From assembly GCA_019308145.1 (NCBI GenBank), contig JAFDIG010000054.1:1-10569 (forward strand): a DNA stretch of 10,569 nucleotides. Reading direction: 5' to 3'. Shown here piece after piece: positions 1-6,849 of the stretch; within the stretch, counting starts at the first letter, position 1, and the number at the start of each line of letters is the position of its first letter. The position numbers were made by a program, and so were the translations under genes. The notes under the pieces are model-generated. The model worked only from the letters and a program-made list of their open reading frames with translations, did not search any database and had not been told where the DNA came from. The stretch comes from Deltaproteobacteria bacterium. GTDB taxonomy: Bacteria > Desulfobacterota > JAFDIG01.

Positions 1-1203
1 ATCAATATCTAAATCAAACTCTTCGATTACTATATCCTGATCTTTTCTTATAATAGCTTCGGCAGCGCAAAGATGTTTCCATATATGGTGCCTTAAATGG
101 GGGAGATAAAGACCGCCAAATATTCCGTGCCAATAAGCATCATTACATTGTGAGGCAAGGATTTCATCCTTAGCCTTGCTTGTTGGAGATGCCATCTTTG
201 AAAGCATAACCATTTTTTTATGCATCCAGTTTGATTCAGGATATTTTACAAAGAAATTTCTCCAATGACCTCCTCTGATAAAAGGAGAATTTTTTACACC
301 TTTTTTAGTAAGTTCATCTTTAAGTTTTTTAATATCAAGAGCTTTATCTGCTGGCAAAGCCCATTCCTCCATTTCTCTATAAGATGCAGAAGGAAGATAA
401 CATAGTCCTTTTGGTGGAAAGTTTTTGATAAATTCAGAAAAGGTTAACATTTCAAGCCAATCCAATGAAAGATTTTCAAGTTTATCTAAAAATCCTTTTA
501 GCCAACCGTCTTCATAAACCCATTTTTTTGTACCAGGCCATCCACCGAATTTTTCACCATCATCCATATAGATGGCTAGAAACTCTCCTTCATCCATTAT
601 CTCTTTAAAATATTGCTCAAGCTCATCAGCCCATTTAAAAGGAATAAGGTATCTAAGATTTTCATCTATAGGGAAAATAGATATGGATAATCCATCTTCT
701 TCTGTGAGAAAATATCCATGTAAATCCTTTTTTGAAAAACCACTTTCAAGAAAATGCCTATCATCAACAAGGATGTAAGATACGCCAGCTTTTATGAGAT
801 CAATAACAATATTACTCTCCCAAACCCTTTCTGTAAGCCACAAGCCTCTTGGGATTACACCCCATAATTTTATAATTAATTCTTTCATCCTTTCGATTTG
901 TTCTACCCTGTCATATGAAGGTATACTTGTTAGCACTGGTTCATAGAGTCCGCCCATAAGTATTTCAAGCTGCCCTTTTTCGATCATTTTTCCTATAAGT
1001 TCTATAATATTTGTGTTATTTTTTTCAAACCACAGAAGAAGCGGACCACTTATATGGATACAGCATTTAAAAAAAGGCCTTTCTGATATTGCTTCAAGCA
1101 AAGGAAGATAGCATTGATAGGTTAGCTCTTTTATCACATGATCAAAATTCCCAAGCGGTTGATGATTATGGATCCCAAAGATAAATTTCATCCTTTTTTT
1201 CAT
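1..1203 (-). CDS. GH57 4-alpha-glucanotransferase / alpha-amylase, N-terminal part (cut by window edge)
   Basis: Cytoplasmic retaining alpha-glucan enzyme that transfers or hydrolyses alpha-1,4-glucan chains in starch or glycogen metabolism. No stop codon is reached, so 401 codons are visible; family members are about 650-690 residues, so the C-terminal beta-sandwich part (DUF1926-type) lies outside. GH57 signatures appear in order: HNHQP at residues 12-16, GGLYEP (the GG-YEP motif), WLTERVWE with the probable nucleophile Glu125, YMDDGEKFGGWP with the probable acid/base Asp214 or Asp215, and QCNDAYWHG at about 352-360. The catalytic glutamate position matches closely that of the Thermococcus litoralis 4-alpha-glucanotransferase (Glu123). 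There is no signal peptide. The start at 1203 has AAAGGA about 7 nt upstream; an in-frame ATG at 1191 is less well placed. Transferase versus amylase activity cannot be decided from the motifs. It is separated from livF by 440 bp and is probably its own transcription unit. Confidence 0.93.
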   Translation of the reverse strand, partial: MKKRMKFIFGIHNHQPLGNFDHVIKELTYQCYLPLLEAISERPFFKCCIHISGPLLLWFEKNNTNIIELIGKMIEKGQLEILMGGLYEPVLTSIPSYDRVEQIERMKELIIKLWGVIPRGLWLTERVWESNIVIDLIKAGVSYILVDDRHFLESGFSKKDLHGYFLTEEDGLSISIFPIDENLRYLIPFKWADELEQYFKEIMDEGEFLAIYMDDGEKFGGWPGTKKWVYEDGWLKGFLDKLENLSLDWLEMLTFSEFIKNFPPKGLCYLPSASYREMEEWALPADKALDIKKLKDELTKKGVKNSPFIRGGHWRNFFVKYPESNWMHKKMVMLSKMASPTSKAKDEILASQCNDAYWHGIFGGLYLPHLRHHIWKHLCAAEAIIRKDQDIVIEEFDLDID

Positions 1204-1248
1204 TTCCCTATCCTTTCGTATATAATTATTGCTTGTGAAGGTGATGAA

Positions 1249-1277
1249 AGATTAGAAGATCTATTAATATTTTTCAA
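1249..1277 (-). promoter_or_regulatory. Candidate sigma70-type promoter for the GH57 gene
   Basis: Minus strand TTGAAA (1277-1272), a 17-nt spacer, then TAATCT (1254-1249), ending 45 nt before the GH57 start codon. The spacing is right and both hexamers are near consensus, but chance matches are frequent in DNA this AT-rich. Confidence 0.35.
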
Positions 1278-1299
1278 CAATAATTTTCTCTTTTATTCA

Positions 1300-1344
1300 T
1301 TTTAATTGGTTTAGACTGAAAGATGAAGTTTAAACTGATTAAAA
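1300..1344 (+). other. Long hairpin with G-U pairs on the plus strand
   Basis: Positions 1300-1316 pair with 1328-1344 around an 11-nt loop. This gives 17 pairs, of which 3 are G-U if the RNA is read from the plus strand and would be A-C mismatches if read from the minus strand. There is no T-run directly after it, so it is not an obvious intrinsic terminator. It shares the string TTTAGACTGA with the hairpin repeat at 6661-6695. Confidence 0.5.
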
Positions 1345-1373
1345 CTAAAAAGATTTTGTATTAAAAACCGTAG

Positions 1374-1424
1374 GGTTGGGTTTTAGACCCGACCATGTAG
1401 GGGTAATTCATACATTGCTCCTAC
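1374..1424 (+). repeat. Decayed REP-like intergenic element of two adjacent hairpins
   Basis: Two small palindromes lie side by side. The first pairs 1374-1381 with 1387-1394 (8 bp, one G-U, core GGTTGGGT / ACCCGACC). The second pairs 1397-1407 with 1414-1424 (11 bp, two G-U, core GTAGGGGTAAT / ATTGCTCCTAC, 6-nt loop). The GC-rich blocks stand out from the surrounding AT-rich DNA, and the first palindrome is itself preceded by GTAGGG, as the second begins with GTAGGGG. The form, with paired GTAGGGG...CCTAC palindromes in an intergenic gap, is typical of dispersed REP/MITE-like repeats. Only one copy is visible in the window, so its dispersal is inferred. Confidence 0.55.
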
Positions 1425-1493
1425 TAATTTAAATTAAAAATTTTAGAAAATATTGATTAGGAGATCTCAAAGGCACATTAAAATTAACCAATT

Positions 1494-1557
1494 ATGATAA
1501 ATAAAGATTAAATAATAAATTTTCCTTTTATTTTTAGGCCGATAAAGCCAGTCCAAA
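1494..1557 (-). repeat. Hairpin repeat, copy A (downstream of livF)
   Basis: Aligns, with a few indels, to 6624-6686. Shared blocks are ATGATAA, TAAAG, TTTTC followed by TTTTATTTTTAG, and GCCAG. The 3' part folds into a 10-position stem (1533-1542 with 1548-1557): 6 Watson-Crick pairs, 3 G-U only on the minus strand and 1 mismatch there. Three of four non-Watson-Crick positions therefore favour a minus-strand RNA. It begins about 86 nt downstream of the livF stop and is not followed by a T-run, so it is not a standard terminator. Confidence 0.5.
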
Positions 1558-1643
1558 CTTAAATGGTCTATTTTTCATTATTAGTTAATTGAACTTTTTA
1601 AAAATTCTAACAAAATAATAAGGAAGGGAGATAAGAAAGGAAA

Positions 1644-2351
1644 TTAAATACCTAAAAATGCTTCTTTAATATCTTTATTTTGAATTAAATCCTTTGAAGC
1701 TCCTTCCATAACTATCCTACCTGTTGCAAGAACATATCCATAATGAGAGTTATCAAGAGCTAACCGAACATCTTGTTCAACCATAAAGATTGTTGTGCCT
1801 TGGGCATTGATCTCTTTTACAATATCAACAAGAAGGTCAACCACAACAGGTGCAAGTCCTAATGACATTTCATCAATAAGCAAAACTTTAGGTTTGCCCA
1901 TCAATCCTCTTGCTAAAGCTAACATCTGCTGTTCACCACCTGAAAGACTTCCTGCTTTCTGTTTCTTGCGCTCTTTTAATATTGGGAAAAGTTCATAAAT
2001 TTTTTCCATATCCTTTTTAATCTCATCTGAATCCTGACGCCTAAAAGCACCCATTAGCAGATTTTCCTCAACATTCATATCAGAAAAAAGCCTTCTACCT
2101 TCCGGGACATGGACTATTCCCATATTTACAATTTCTTTTGTAGAAAGATTTGTTATATCTTTTCCGTTAAAGATAATCTTCCCATTATATGGATTTAGAA
2201 GACCTGATAAAGTTCTAAGCAAAGTGGTTTTCCCTGCTCCATTAGAGCCTACTAATGATACAATCCTTCCTTCATCAATTTTAAGATTTAGATCCCATAA
2301 AACCTGAACATCACCATAACCAACGTTTAGGTTTTTAACTTCTAAAAACAT
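1644..2351 (-). CDS. livF: Branched-chain amino acid-type ABC transporter ATP-binding protein LivF
   Basis: One of the two ATPase subunits that power import through the LivH/LivM channel; cytoplasmic face of the membrane. The 235-residue length is normal for LivF. Walker A GSNGAGKT is at residues 35-42, the family's VPEGR in the Q-loop region at 82-86, the signature LSGGEQQ at 136-142, and Walker B VLLIDE at 156-161 with catalytic Glu161. A glutamine (VEQ, Gln193) stands where many ABC ATPases have the switch histidine, as is usual in LivF. The residue after DE is Met rather than the commoner Pro. Start ATG at 2351 has TAGGAG 6 nt upstream, and the gene begins 9 nt after the livG stop. It is the last gene of the five-gene operon. 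Confidence 0.95.
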   Translation of the reverse strand: MFLEVKNLNVGYGDVQVLWDLNLKIDEGRIVSLVGSNGAGKTTLLRTLSGLLNPYNGKIIFNGKDITNLSTKEIVNMGIVHVPEGRRLFSDMNVEENLLMGAFRRQDSDEIKKDMEKIYELFPILKERKKQKAGSLSGGEQQMLALARGLMGKPKVLLIDEMSLGLAPVVVDLLVDIVKEINAQGTTIFMVEQDVRLALDNSHYGYVLATGRIVMEGASKDLIQNKDIKEAFLGI

Positions 2352-2360
2352 AAAAGGCTC

Positions 2361-3104
2361 CTATTTTGTTAATTCCTTATATCGCTTTCCAAGGTAAGCT
2401 TTTATAACATTTTCATCATTTAAAACTTCATCAGGTGAGCCATCAGCTATCTTTTGGCCATGATGCAAAACAAATATCCTGTCAGCTAATCCCTTAATAG
2501 CCTTCATAACATGTTCTATTACTAAAAGGGTTATTCCTCTATCTCTAATCTTTTTAATCGTCTCAATTGCCATATCGATCTCTTTAAAATTAAGCCCTGC
2601 CATTACCTCATCAAAAAGTATCACCTCTGGCTCCATTGCTAAAGCTTTAGCCATTTCCAATCTTTTTCTCAGTGCTACGGTTAAGCTATCAGCTGTTTTA
2701 TTCATCCAATCTTTAAGTCCAACAAACTCCAATATCTCTTCAGCCTTTTCTATAGCCTGTTTAGCAGTTACCTCTTTACCTTTTGCACCAAACATGGCCC
2801 CTAAGGATGCATTTTCCTTAACAGTCATCCTGGGAAAAGGTTTAACTATTTGAAAGGTTCTACTTATTCCTAATCTTCCTACTTTAAATGATCTTAAACC
2901 TGTTATTTTTTTCCCTTTGAAAAAGACATCGCCTTCTGTCGGGGGATAAATACCAGTGATCATATTGACAAGTGTTGTCTTACCTGCACCATTAGGGCCT
3001 ATAAGACCAAGAATCTCACCTTTTCTTAACTCAAAATTTACCTTTACTACAGCTGCTAAACCACCAAAATGTTTTGTGAGATTTTTTCCTTCTAAAACTA
3101 CCAT
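2361..3104 (-). CDS. livG: Branched-chain amino acid-type ABC transporter ATP-binding protein LivG
   Basis: Second ATPase subunit, pairing with LivF. The 247 residues are near-normal for LivG. Walker A GPNGAGKT is at 36-43, the Q-loop Gln85 follows RTF, Walker B VILFDE is at 161-166 with Glu166, and the switch His198 lies in VIEH. The C-terminal block ENVIKAYLG is a LivG hallmark. The ABC signature is unusual: where LSGGQ or LPYGxQR is expected, the protein has [10 protein letters not shown] (141-150), with no glycine pair. As I recall the family, a subset of LivG proteins carries an LTLAxRKRLE-type variant, so this is probably a natural subfamily trait rather than damage. Start ATG at 3104 has AGGA 7 nt upstream, with a 2-nt gap from livM. 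Confidence 0.94.
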   Translation of the reverse strand: MVVLEGKNLTKHFGGLAAVVKVNFELRKGEILGLIGPNGAGKTTLVNMITGIYPPTEGDVFFKGKKITGLRSFKVGRLGISRTFQIVKPFPRMTVKENASLGAMFGAKGKEVTAKQAIEKAEEILEFVGLKDWMNKTADSLTVALRKRLEMAKALAMEPEVILFDEVMAGLNFKEIDMAIETIKKIRDRGITLLVIEHVMKAIKGLADRIFVLHHGQKIADGSPDEVLNDENVIKAYLGKRYKELTK

Positions 3105-3106
3105 TT

Positions 3107-4063
3107 TTATATCCTATGTTTTCTTATATTTTCCATTAAATAAGCCATTCCAAATTTTTTTCTTCCTGTAACAATATCGATAATGCCTTGTGGTGTAAAG
3201 ATAATGGCTAAAATTACTATAACCCCAAAGAAAAGGGTATGTATAACTAAAAAATAATTAGATAAAATCTGAGAAATTACCTCGATTGTAAAGGCTCCTA
3301 AAAGAGGCCCGAATATAGTTCCAATACCACCAAAGACCGCCATCACGATCATTTTTACTGTCGTTTGAACAGTGAAAACAGGTTCAGGTTTTAAAAATCC
3401 AAGTTGATAGGCATAGATACTTCCTGCCAGACCAGTAAAAAAGCCTGATAAAGCAAACGCCGTGGTTTTAAAAAGGGTAGTATTTATACCAACCGCATTA
3501 GCTGCATCTTCATCTTCCCTTATAGCAATTATGCCATACCCAAATTTTCTTCTAAGAATAAAGATAGTAGTAAGTATTATTCCTATAAGAGTAGCTAACA
3601 TCATAAAATAGTAAAAATAGTATTGTCCTTTAACAGGGAGATTAAGCGTAGGCACATATATACCTGAATTTCCTTCGGTTATTTCCAAATTATCAACAAG
3701 TGCTTTTACTGCTTCAGCAACCCCTAATGTTGCAATAGCAAAATAATGTCCTCTTAACCTTAAGACAGGAAGCCCTATAAGGATTCCGAAGATAGCAGCG
3801 CCAATACCAGCAGCAGGAAATGCTAAGTAAAAAGGCATTCCCCCTTTTTCCATTAGTATTGCAGTTATATAAGCCCCTATCCCAAAAAATACTACATTAC
3901 CAAAAGAGGCATAGCCGGTATACCCTCCTATTATATTCCAGGCGCTAGCCATAATCCCAAACATAAAAATGGTGGTTACAAATCTGATAATAAAATTATT
4001 GGAAAAGAATGGAAGGATAATAGCAATCAATAATAAAATAAGATATACTGAAATTTTTTTCAT
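3107..4063 (-). CDS. livM: Branched-chain amino acid-type ABC transporter permease LivM
   Basis: Integral membrane subunit forming half of the translocation channel, partner of LivH. It has 318 residues and is almost wholly hydrophobic, with about eight to nine apparent membrane segments and a short charged N-terminus (MKK). LivM markers are [20 protein letters not shown] at roughly 46-65, the cytoplasmic coupling loop [14 protein letters not shown] that contacts the ATPase, and [13 protein letters not shown] near the C-terminal third. It ends in a basic tail that runs almost into livG. Start ATG at 4063 follows the livH stop by 4 nt; a GGAG 11 nt upstream lies inside the end of livH, which suggests coupled translation. 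Confidence 0.94.
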   Translation of the reverse strand: MKKISVYLILLLIAIILPFFSNNFIIRFVTTIFMFGIMASAWNIIGGYTGYASFGNVVFFGIGAYITAILMEKGGMPFYLAFPAAGIGAAIFGILIGLPVLRLRGHYFAIATLGVAEAVKALVDNLEITEGNSGIYVPTLNLPVKGQYYFYYFMMLATLIGIILTTIFILRRKFGYGIIAIREDEDAANAVGINTTLFKTTAFALSGFFTGLAGSIYAYQLGFLKPEPVFTVQTTVKMIVMAVFGGIGTIFGPLLGAFTIEVISQILSNYFLVIHTLFFGVIVILAIIFTPQGIIDIVTGRKKFGMAYLMENIRKHRI

Positions 4064-4067
4064 TTAA

Positions 4068-4928
4068 TTATTCACTCCCTCCAAGTATACCTCTTGGTCT
4101 TATAATAAGAACAAGAACCAGAATAGAAAAGCTTATAAGATTTTCAAAACTCTGACCAAACCAATTGGTTCCTAATGCTTCAACAACACCTAATGTAAGT
4201 CCACCAATAATAGGACCTAACATTGTACCCAGGCCACCGATGATAACTACCACAAAGGATTTTAAGGTTAATACCCCTCCCATCATTGGATTTATAGGGA
4301 AAAGCAAAGACCACAATGTTCCTGCTGCCCCGGCTGCAGCCACACCAAAACCAAAGGTAAGTGAATAGGTTTTTGCTACATCTACGCCTGCTAATCTAGC
4401 AGCATCTAAATCCTGAGCAGTAGCTCTTATTGATCTTCCCAGCTTGGTTTTATTAAGGATAATGAAAAATATGGTTGTTATGATTATTGCTAAAATAAAA
4501 GCAAAAAGTCTCATAAAAGGAATGGTGGCAAGGCCTCCTAAACTAAAATTTGCGGCTCCATATGGTACCTGAACCTTCCTTACATCAGCAGTCCAGAGCA
4601 CAAGGGCAAAGTTATTAATAAATATCTCAATACCAAATGCTAATATTAAAGTAATAAATATAACTGCTCTTATTACTAAGTTAATAATATATTTTTGTAT
4701 AAAATAGCCAAGAAAAAACATGGAGGATATTGAGAAGACAAGAGAAAGTATAGGATCGAGCTTGAAATACTCAAAAAGCCAAAATGTACAAAATGCTCCA
4801 AGCATTATGAATGAGCCATGGGCGATATTAATAATATCCATGACTCCCCAAATAAGGGACATACCTAAAGCCATTAATGCATATAAGCCACCTTTTAATA
4901 TACCATTTATAATAACTTGAAGAAGCAC
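4068..4928 (-). CDS. livH: Branched-chain amino acid-type ABC transporter permease LivH
   Basis: Second channel subunit. It has 286 residues, typical for LivH, with about eight hydrophobic segments. Family marks are the N-terminal NGILKGGLYALMALGMSLI, the INIAHGSF motif at about 33-40, a coupling loop RATAQDLDAARLAGVD equivalent to the EAA loop of other importers, and GGLGTMLGPIIGG. The start is a GTG codon (4928-4926) with a very strong AGGGGGGA about 4 nt upstream; no ATG fits better. It is separated from livK by 63 nt that contain a strong hairpin, while all junctions downstream of it are under 10 nt. It is therefore the first gene of the tightly packed H-M-G-F block. Confidence 0.94.
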   Translation of the reverse strand: MLLQVIINGILKGGLYALMALGMSLIWGVMDIINIAHGSFIMLGAFCTFWLFEYFKLDPILSLVFSISSMFFLGYFIQKYIINLVIRAVIFITLILAFGIEIFINNFALVLWTADVRKVQVPYGAANFSLGGLATIPFMRLFAFILAIIITTIFFIILNKTKLGRSIRATAQDLDAARLAGVDVAKTYSLTFGFGVAAAGAAGTLWSLLFPINPMMGGVLTLKSFVVVIIGGLGTMLGPIIGGLTLGVVEALGTNWFGQSFENLISFSILVLVLIIRPRGILGGSE

Positions 4929-4953
4929 TTATCCCCCCTAAAATGTTAAATCA

Positions 4954-4982
4954 AAGGAGTGGGATTATTACTCCCACTCCTT
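4954..4982 (-). terminator. Intercistronic hairpin between livK and livH (attenuator-like)
   Basis: Perfect 11-bp stem, AAGGAGTGGGA (4954-4964) against TCCCACTCCTT (4972-4982), with a 7-nt loop. It starts 9 nt after the livK stop in the direction of transcription. The RNA after the stem is UUUGAUUU-like, a weak and interrupted U-tract, so it looks like a leaky terminator or a 3'-end stabiliser rather than a full stop. This layout is common where a binding protein is needed in excess over its permease. The livH Shine-Dalgarno lies just beyond it. Confidence 0.7.
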
Positions 4983-4991
4983 ATAAGAATC

Positions 4992-6215
4992 TTATTTCCT
5001 TTTCTTCCAAGGTGGTGCAGGATATATAGGTTTTCTTGACCCCTTAGGATATACTTGATAGATTTCACCGCCTTGAATTTGTAACGCAACGCTTGTCCCT
5101 TTTATCTGGCCATTTGGATTAAACTCTACATGACCATAAATGGTATCAAGAGATGTTTTGGCAATTGCATCTCTGACCTTTTCTGGATTTAAAGTATTTG
5201 CCCTTTGAATTGCATCCTTAAATACAGCTAAAACAGCAATACCAGAAGCATTATGATAATCTGGATCATATCCATATTTTTCTTTGAACATCTTTATGAA
5301 CTCTTTTGTATCTTTAAATAGATAGCCTTTAAAATTCATCTGCAATGACCAACTAGCTACTCCAAACACATATTCTGCATCTTTACCTAAAGATTTCCTA
5401 AAATTTGCTTCAGAAGGGCCAACAGTTAAGGATATAAAAGGAAAATTCACATCTAATTCTTTTGCCTGATGGAGCAAGTTTATACCAGTTCCTAAATGGC
5501 TTCCAACTAATACAGCATCAGGTTTTATAGATTTTAATTTGGTTAACATAGTAGTAAAATCAGTATTTTCTGATGAATATTTTTCAAAATAAACTACTTT
5601 AAAACCAAGCTTTTCTGCTGTTTTTTTCGCACCTTTTCCAACCATAATATTGAATTTATCATCTGCATAAAGAATTGCAATAGTTTTTGGTTTTGGCTTG
5701 AAAGTGGTTAGCATTTCTATTGTGCTTTTGAAGTACTGCCCAGCAGCTGGCAATGTTCCAAATATATATTTATTTCCTCTACTGAAAATTTTACTAGATG
5801 CCCCTCCACCTTCTATCATGGGTATTTTATACCTTTGGGCAACCAGACTATTAGCTATTGTAATCCAACTGGTATAAGGCCCTAACAAGAGATCAACCTT
5901 ATCTTGAGTGATCAACTTTTCTACCAACTTAGCACTCTCAGAATCACTGCTTTTGTCATCATAAAACTTTATTTCTATTGGATAGGACTTTCCACCAACT
6001 TTTATTCCGCCCATCTTGTTAATTTGCTCCATTGCAAGTTTATAGGAATCAACATAAAGTTTGCCTTCTCTACTATATTTCCCTGTAAAGGCGATGGCAC
6101 ATCCGAACTTAATTACATCTTTAGCATAACTTACGATTGGAAATGATAGGATAAGCGATAAGGTTACCATTAAAAAAAGATATACCCTTAGATAACATTT
6201 TACTCTGTTTGTCAT
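4992..6215 (-). CDS. livK: Periplasmic substrate-binding protein of a branched-chain amino acid-type ABC transporter
   Basis: Captures the solute outside the membrane and delivers it to LivHMGF. It belongs to the type I periplasmic-binding fold (peripla_BP_6/Leu-Ile-Val-binding family). A Sec signal peptide is clear: basic NRVKCYLRVY, a hydrophobic core VTLSLILSFPIV, and a probable cleavage after SYA before KDVIKFG; there is no lipobox cysteine. The mature protein shows FTGKYSREGK, MEQINKMGGI, DKVDLLLGPYTS and DAVLVGSHLG, spaced as in the family, and a basic C-terminus PPWKKRK. The true substrate cannot be read from the sequence: leucine-type amino acids, other amino acids or short amides are all possible. 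Two ATG codons stand in tandem (6218 and 6215). AGGAGG lies 3 nt before the first and 6 nt before the second, so I chose 6215, giving 407 residues. Confidence 0.93.
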   Translation of the reverse strand: MTNRVKCYLRVYLFLMVTLSLILSFPIVSYAKDVIKFGCAIAFTGKYSREGKLYVDSYKLAMEQINKMGGIKVGGKSYPIEIKFYDDKSSDSESAKLVEKLITQDKVDLLLGPYTSWITIANSLVAQRYKIPMIEGGGASSKIFSRGNKYIFGTLPAAGQYFKSTIEMLTTFKPKPKTIAILYADDKFNIMVGKGAKKTAEKLGFKVVYFEKYSSENTDFTTMLTKLKSIKPDAVLVGSHLGTGINLLHQAKELDVNFPFISLTVGPSEANFRKSLGKDAEYVFGVASWSLQMNFKGYLFKDTKEFIKMFKEKYGYDPDYHNASGIAVLAVFKDAIQRANTLNPEKVRDAIAKTSLDTIYGHVEFNPNGQIKGTSVALQIQGGEIYQVYPKGSRKPIYPAPPWKKRK

Positions 6216-6220
6216 CATAA

Positions 6221-6229
6221 ACCTCCTTT
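6221..6229 (-). promoter_or_regulatory. Strong Shine-Dalgarno deciding the livK start
   Basis: AAAGGAGGT on the minus strand, nearly full complementarity to the 16S 3' end. The distance favours the second of two tandem ATG codons. Confidence 0.75.
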
Positions 6230-6274
6230 CGATTCATTTATAAAAATATATTTTATATTATTACTGTAAAAATG

Positions 6275-6303
6275 AACTTATAAAAAAAAACTTTTTTTGT
6301 CAA
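6275..6303 (-). promoter_or_regulatory. Candidate sigma70-type promoter for the liv operon
   Basis: A perfect -35 TTGACA (6303-6298) is followed by a 17-nt spacer made almost only of an A-run and a T-run, then TAAGTT (6280-6275). TATAAG at 15-nt spacing is an alternative -10. The transcript would have a leader of about 50 nt before livK. It is the best promoter match on this side of the intergenic region. Confidence 0.5.
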
Positions 6304-6564
6304 TAGAATTTCTGTGTTTTTTTTAAATAAAAGAGTTAAAAATTTGATAATCTAATAATATTAAATTAAGAAAATAAAAAATTGTTTTAAAAAATAAAAA
6401 AATTATAAAGAAATTTTTTATAATTTTGATTTACTTTTTGAATAAAAGAATCAAACCATTATTAGAACCAACTTTAAAAGATTTATAAGAAAAAAATAAA
6501 ATGATAAATATAAGTAATAATTTTCTTTTAACTTTTTTTGTGTTATAAATAAGGAGTTTCATGT

Positions 6565-6627
6565 ATGTTAAGTGATGGTTGTTTATGGGGAAGGAACAAT
6601 TCACGAGTTGTTTCTGCTAAAAAATGA
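6565..6627 (+). CDS. Possible 20-residue small ORF of unknown function
   Basis: ATG at 6565 runs 20 codons to TGA at 6625; the peptide begins MLSDGCLWGR and ends SAKK. The support is a good Shine-Dalgarno AAGGAG (6551-6556) exactly 8 nt before the ATG, and a local rise in G content against flanks that are almost pure A+T. An ATG at 6561 opens only a 4-codon frame. I do not recognise the peptide. A hairpin inside it (GGAACAA 6593-6599 with TTGTTTC 6608-6614, one G-U) could instead mean that the region is a structured RNA. The same AACAA could alternatively pair with TTGTT at 6579-6583, as in attenuation leaders, but these pairings are short. It may also be a chance frame. Confidence 0.25.
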   Translation: MLSDGCLWGRNNSRVVSAKK

Positions 6628-6695
6628 TAATTAAAGTTATAAAAATAAGAAAATTTTCTTTTATTTTTAGACTGACTTCGCCAGCCTAAAAATAA
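6624..6695 (-). repeat. Hairpin repeat, copy B (between livK and the HD-GYP gene)
   Basis: Positions 6624-6686 align to 1494-1554, with the same orientation and the same order of blocks. The hairpin is much better preserved here: 6661-6676 pairs with 6680-6695 around a 3-nt loop. On the minus-strand RNA all 16 positions pair (14 Watson-Crick and 2 G-U); on the plus strand the two become A-C mismatches. It is not followed by a T-run on either strand. It lies more than 350 bp upstream of the livK promoter candidate. Confidence 0.55.
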
Positions 6696-6724
6696 TTAGT
6701 TCCTCTTTTGGTATGGACTAATTA
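6693..6724 (+). other. Second hairpin abutting repeat copy B
   Basis: TAATTAGTTC (6693-6702) pairs with GGACTAATTA (6715-6724), 10 bp with one G-U, 12-nt loop. Its first three bases are shared with the outer end of the 6661-6695 stem, so the two outer helices compete slightly. It lies about 125 nt upstream of the HD-GYP gene. Function unknown. Confidence 0.35.
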
Positions 6725-6849
6725 ATCCATTTGTTATCATATACTAAAAAATTTTTATAGTAATTTATAGTAAATAGTAATAAAATAAATAGATTTTAAA
6801 ATTTTATTTTATATGATATGTAACTTAAAAAAATAGTCGTGGATAAATC

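Larger units (their letters stand above)
1204..1643. other. Non-coding interval between livF and the GH57 gene
   Basis: 440 bp with no credible ORF on either strand. It contains, left to right, the GH57 promoter candidate, a 17-bp-stem hairpin (1300-1344), a double-hairpin REP-like unit (1374-1424) and one copy of the repeat shared with the livK upstream region (1494-1557). Downstream of livF on the minus strand I see only an AT-only palindrome near 1594-1610 and no GC stem followed by a T-run, so the liv operon terminator is not recognisable here. Confidence 0.8.
6304..6849. other. Long divergent AT-rich intergenic region between livK and the HD-GYP gene
   Basis: About 545 bp. Positions 6304-6540 are nearly all A and T with repeated A- and T-tracts (for example 6370-6420), as expected of intrinsically bent DNA; one AT-rich hairpin is present (6425-6431 with 6449-6455, inner stem 6434-6438 with 6444-6448). 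Positions 6551-6627 are noticeably richer in G and hold a possible small ORF. Positions 6624-6724 hold the hairpin repeat and a second hairpin. Positions 6725-6849 hold the untranslated leader of the HD-GYP gene, where I found no convincing promoter and only a weak ribosome site (GGA, 6 nt before the ATG). Confidence 0.7.

Noticed and set aside
572..778. Plus-strand reading frame of 68 codons
   Set aside because: It is antisense to the GH57 gene, low in complexity (many Ser and Lys), has no ribosome site and matches no domain.
1594..1610. Palindrome GAACTTTTTAAAAATTC as a terminator for the liv operon
   Set aside because: The stem is A/T only apart from its ends and has almost no loop; it is not a believable intrinsic terminator.
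5904..6146. Plus-strand frame of 80 codons
   Set aside because: It lies wholly antisense to livK, whose protein is clearly conserved; no ribosome site.
6661..6695. Copy B hairpin as an intrinsic terminator
   Set aside because: No T-run follows on either strand, and no gene ends near it except the doubtful 20-codon frame.
6731..6761. Promoter TTGTTA...TATAGT for the HD-GYP gene
   Set aside because: The spacer is 19 nt and such matches occur many times in this AT-rich stretch.
6725..6849. Riboswitch upstream of the HD-GYP gene, such as a cyclic di-GMP aptamer
   Set aside because: No GEMM-type conserved blocks are present; the leader is nearly pure A+T and shows no matching architecture.
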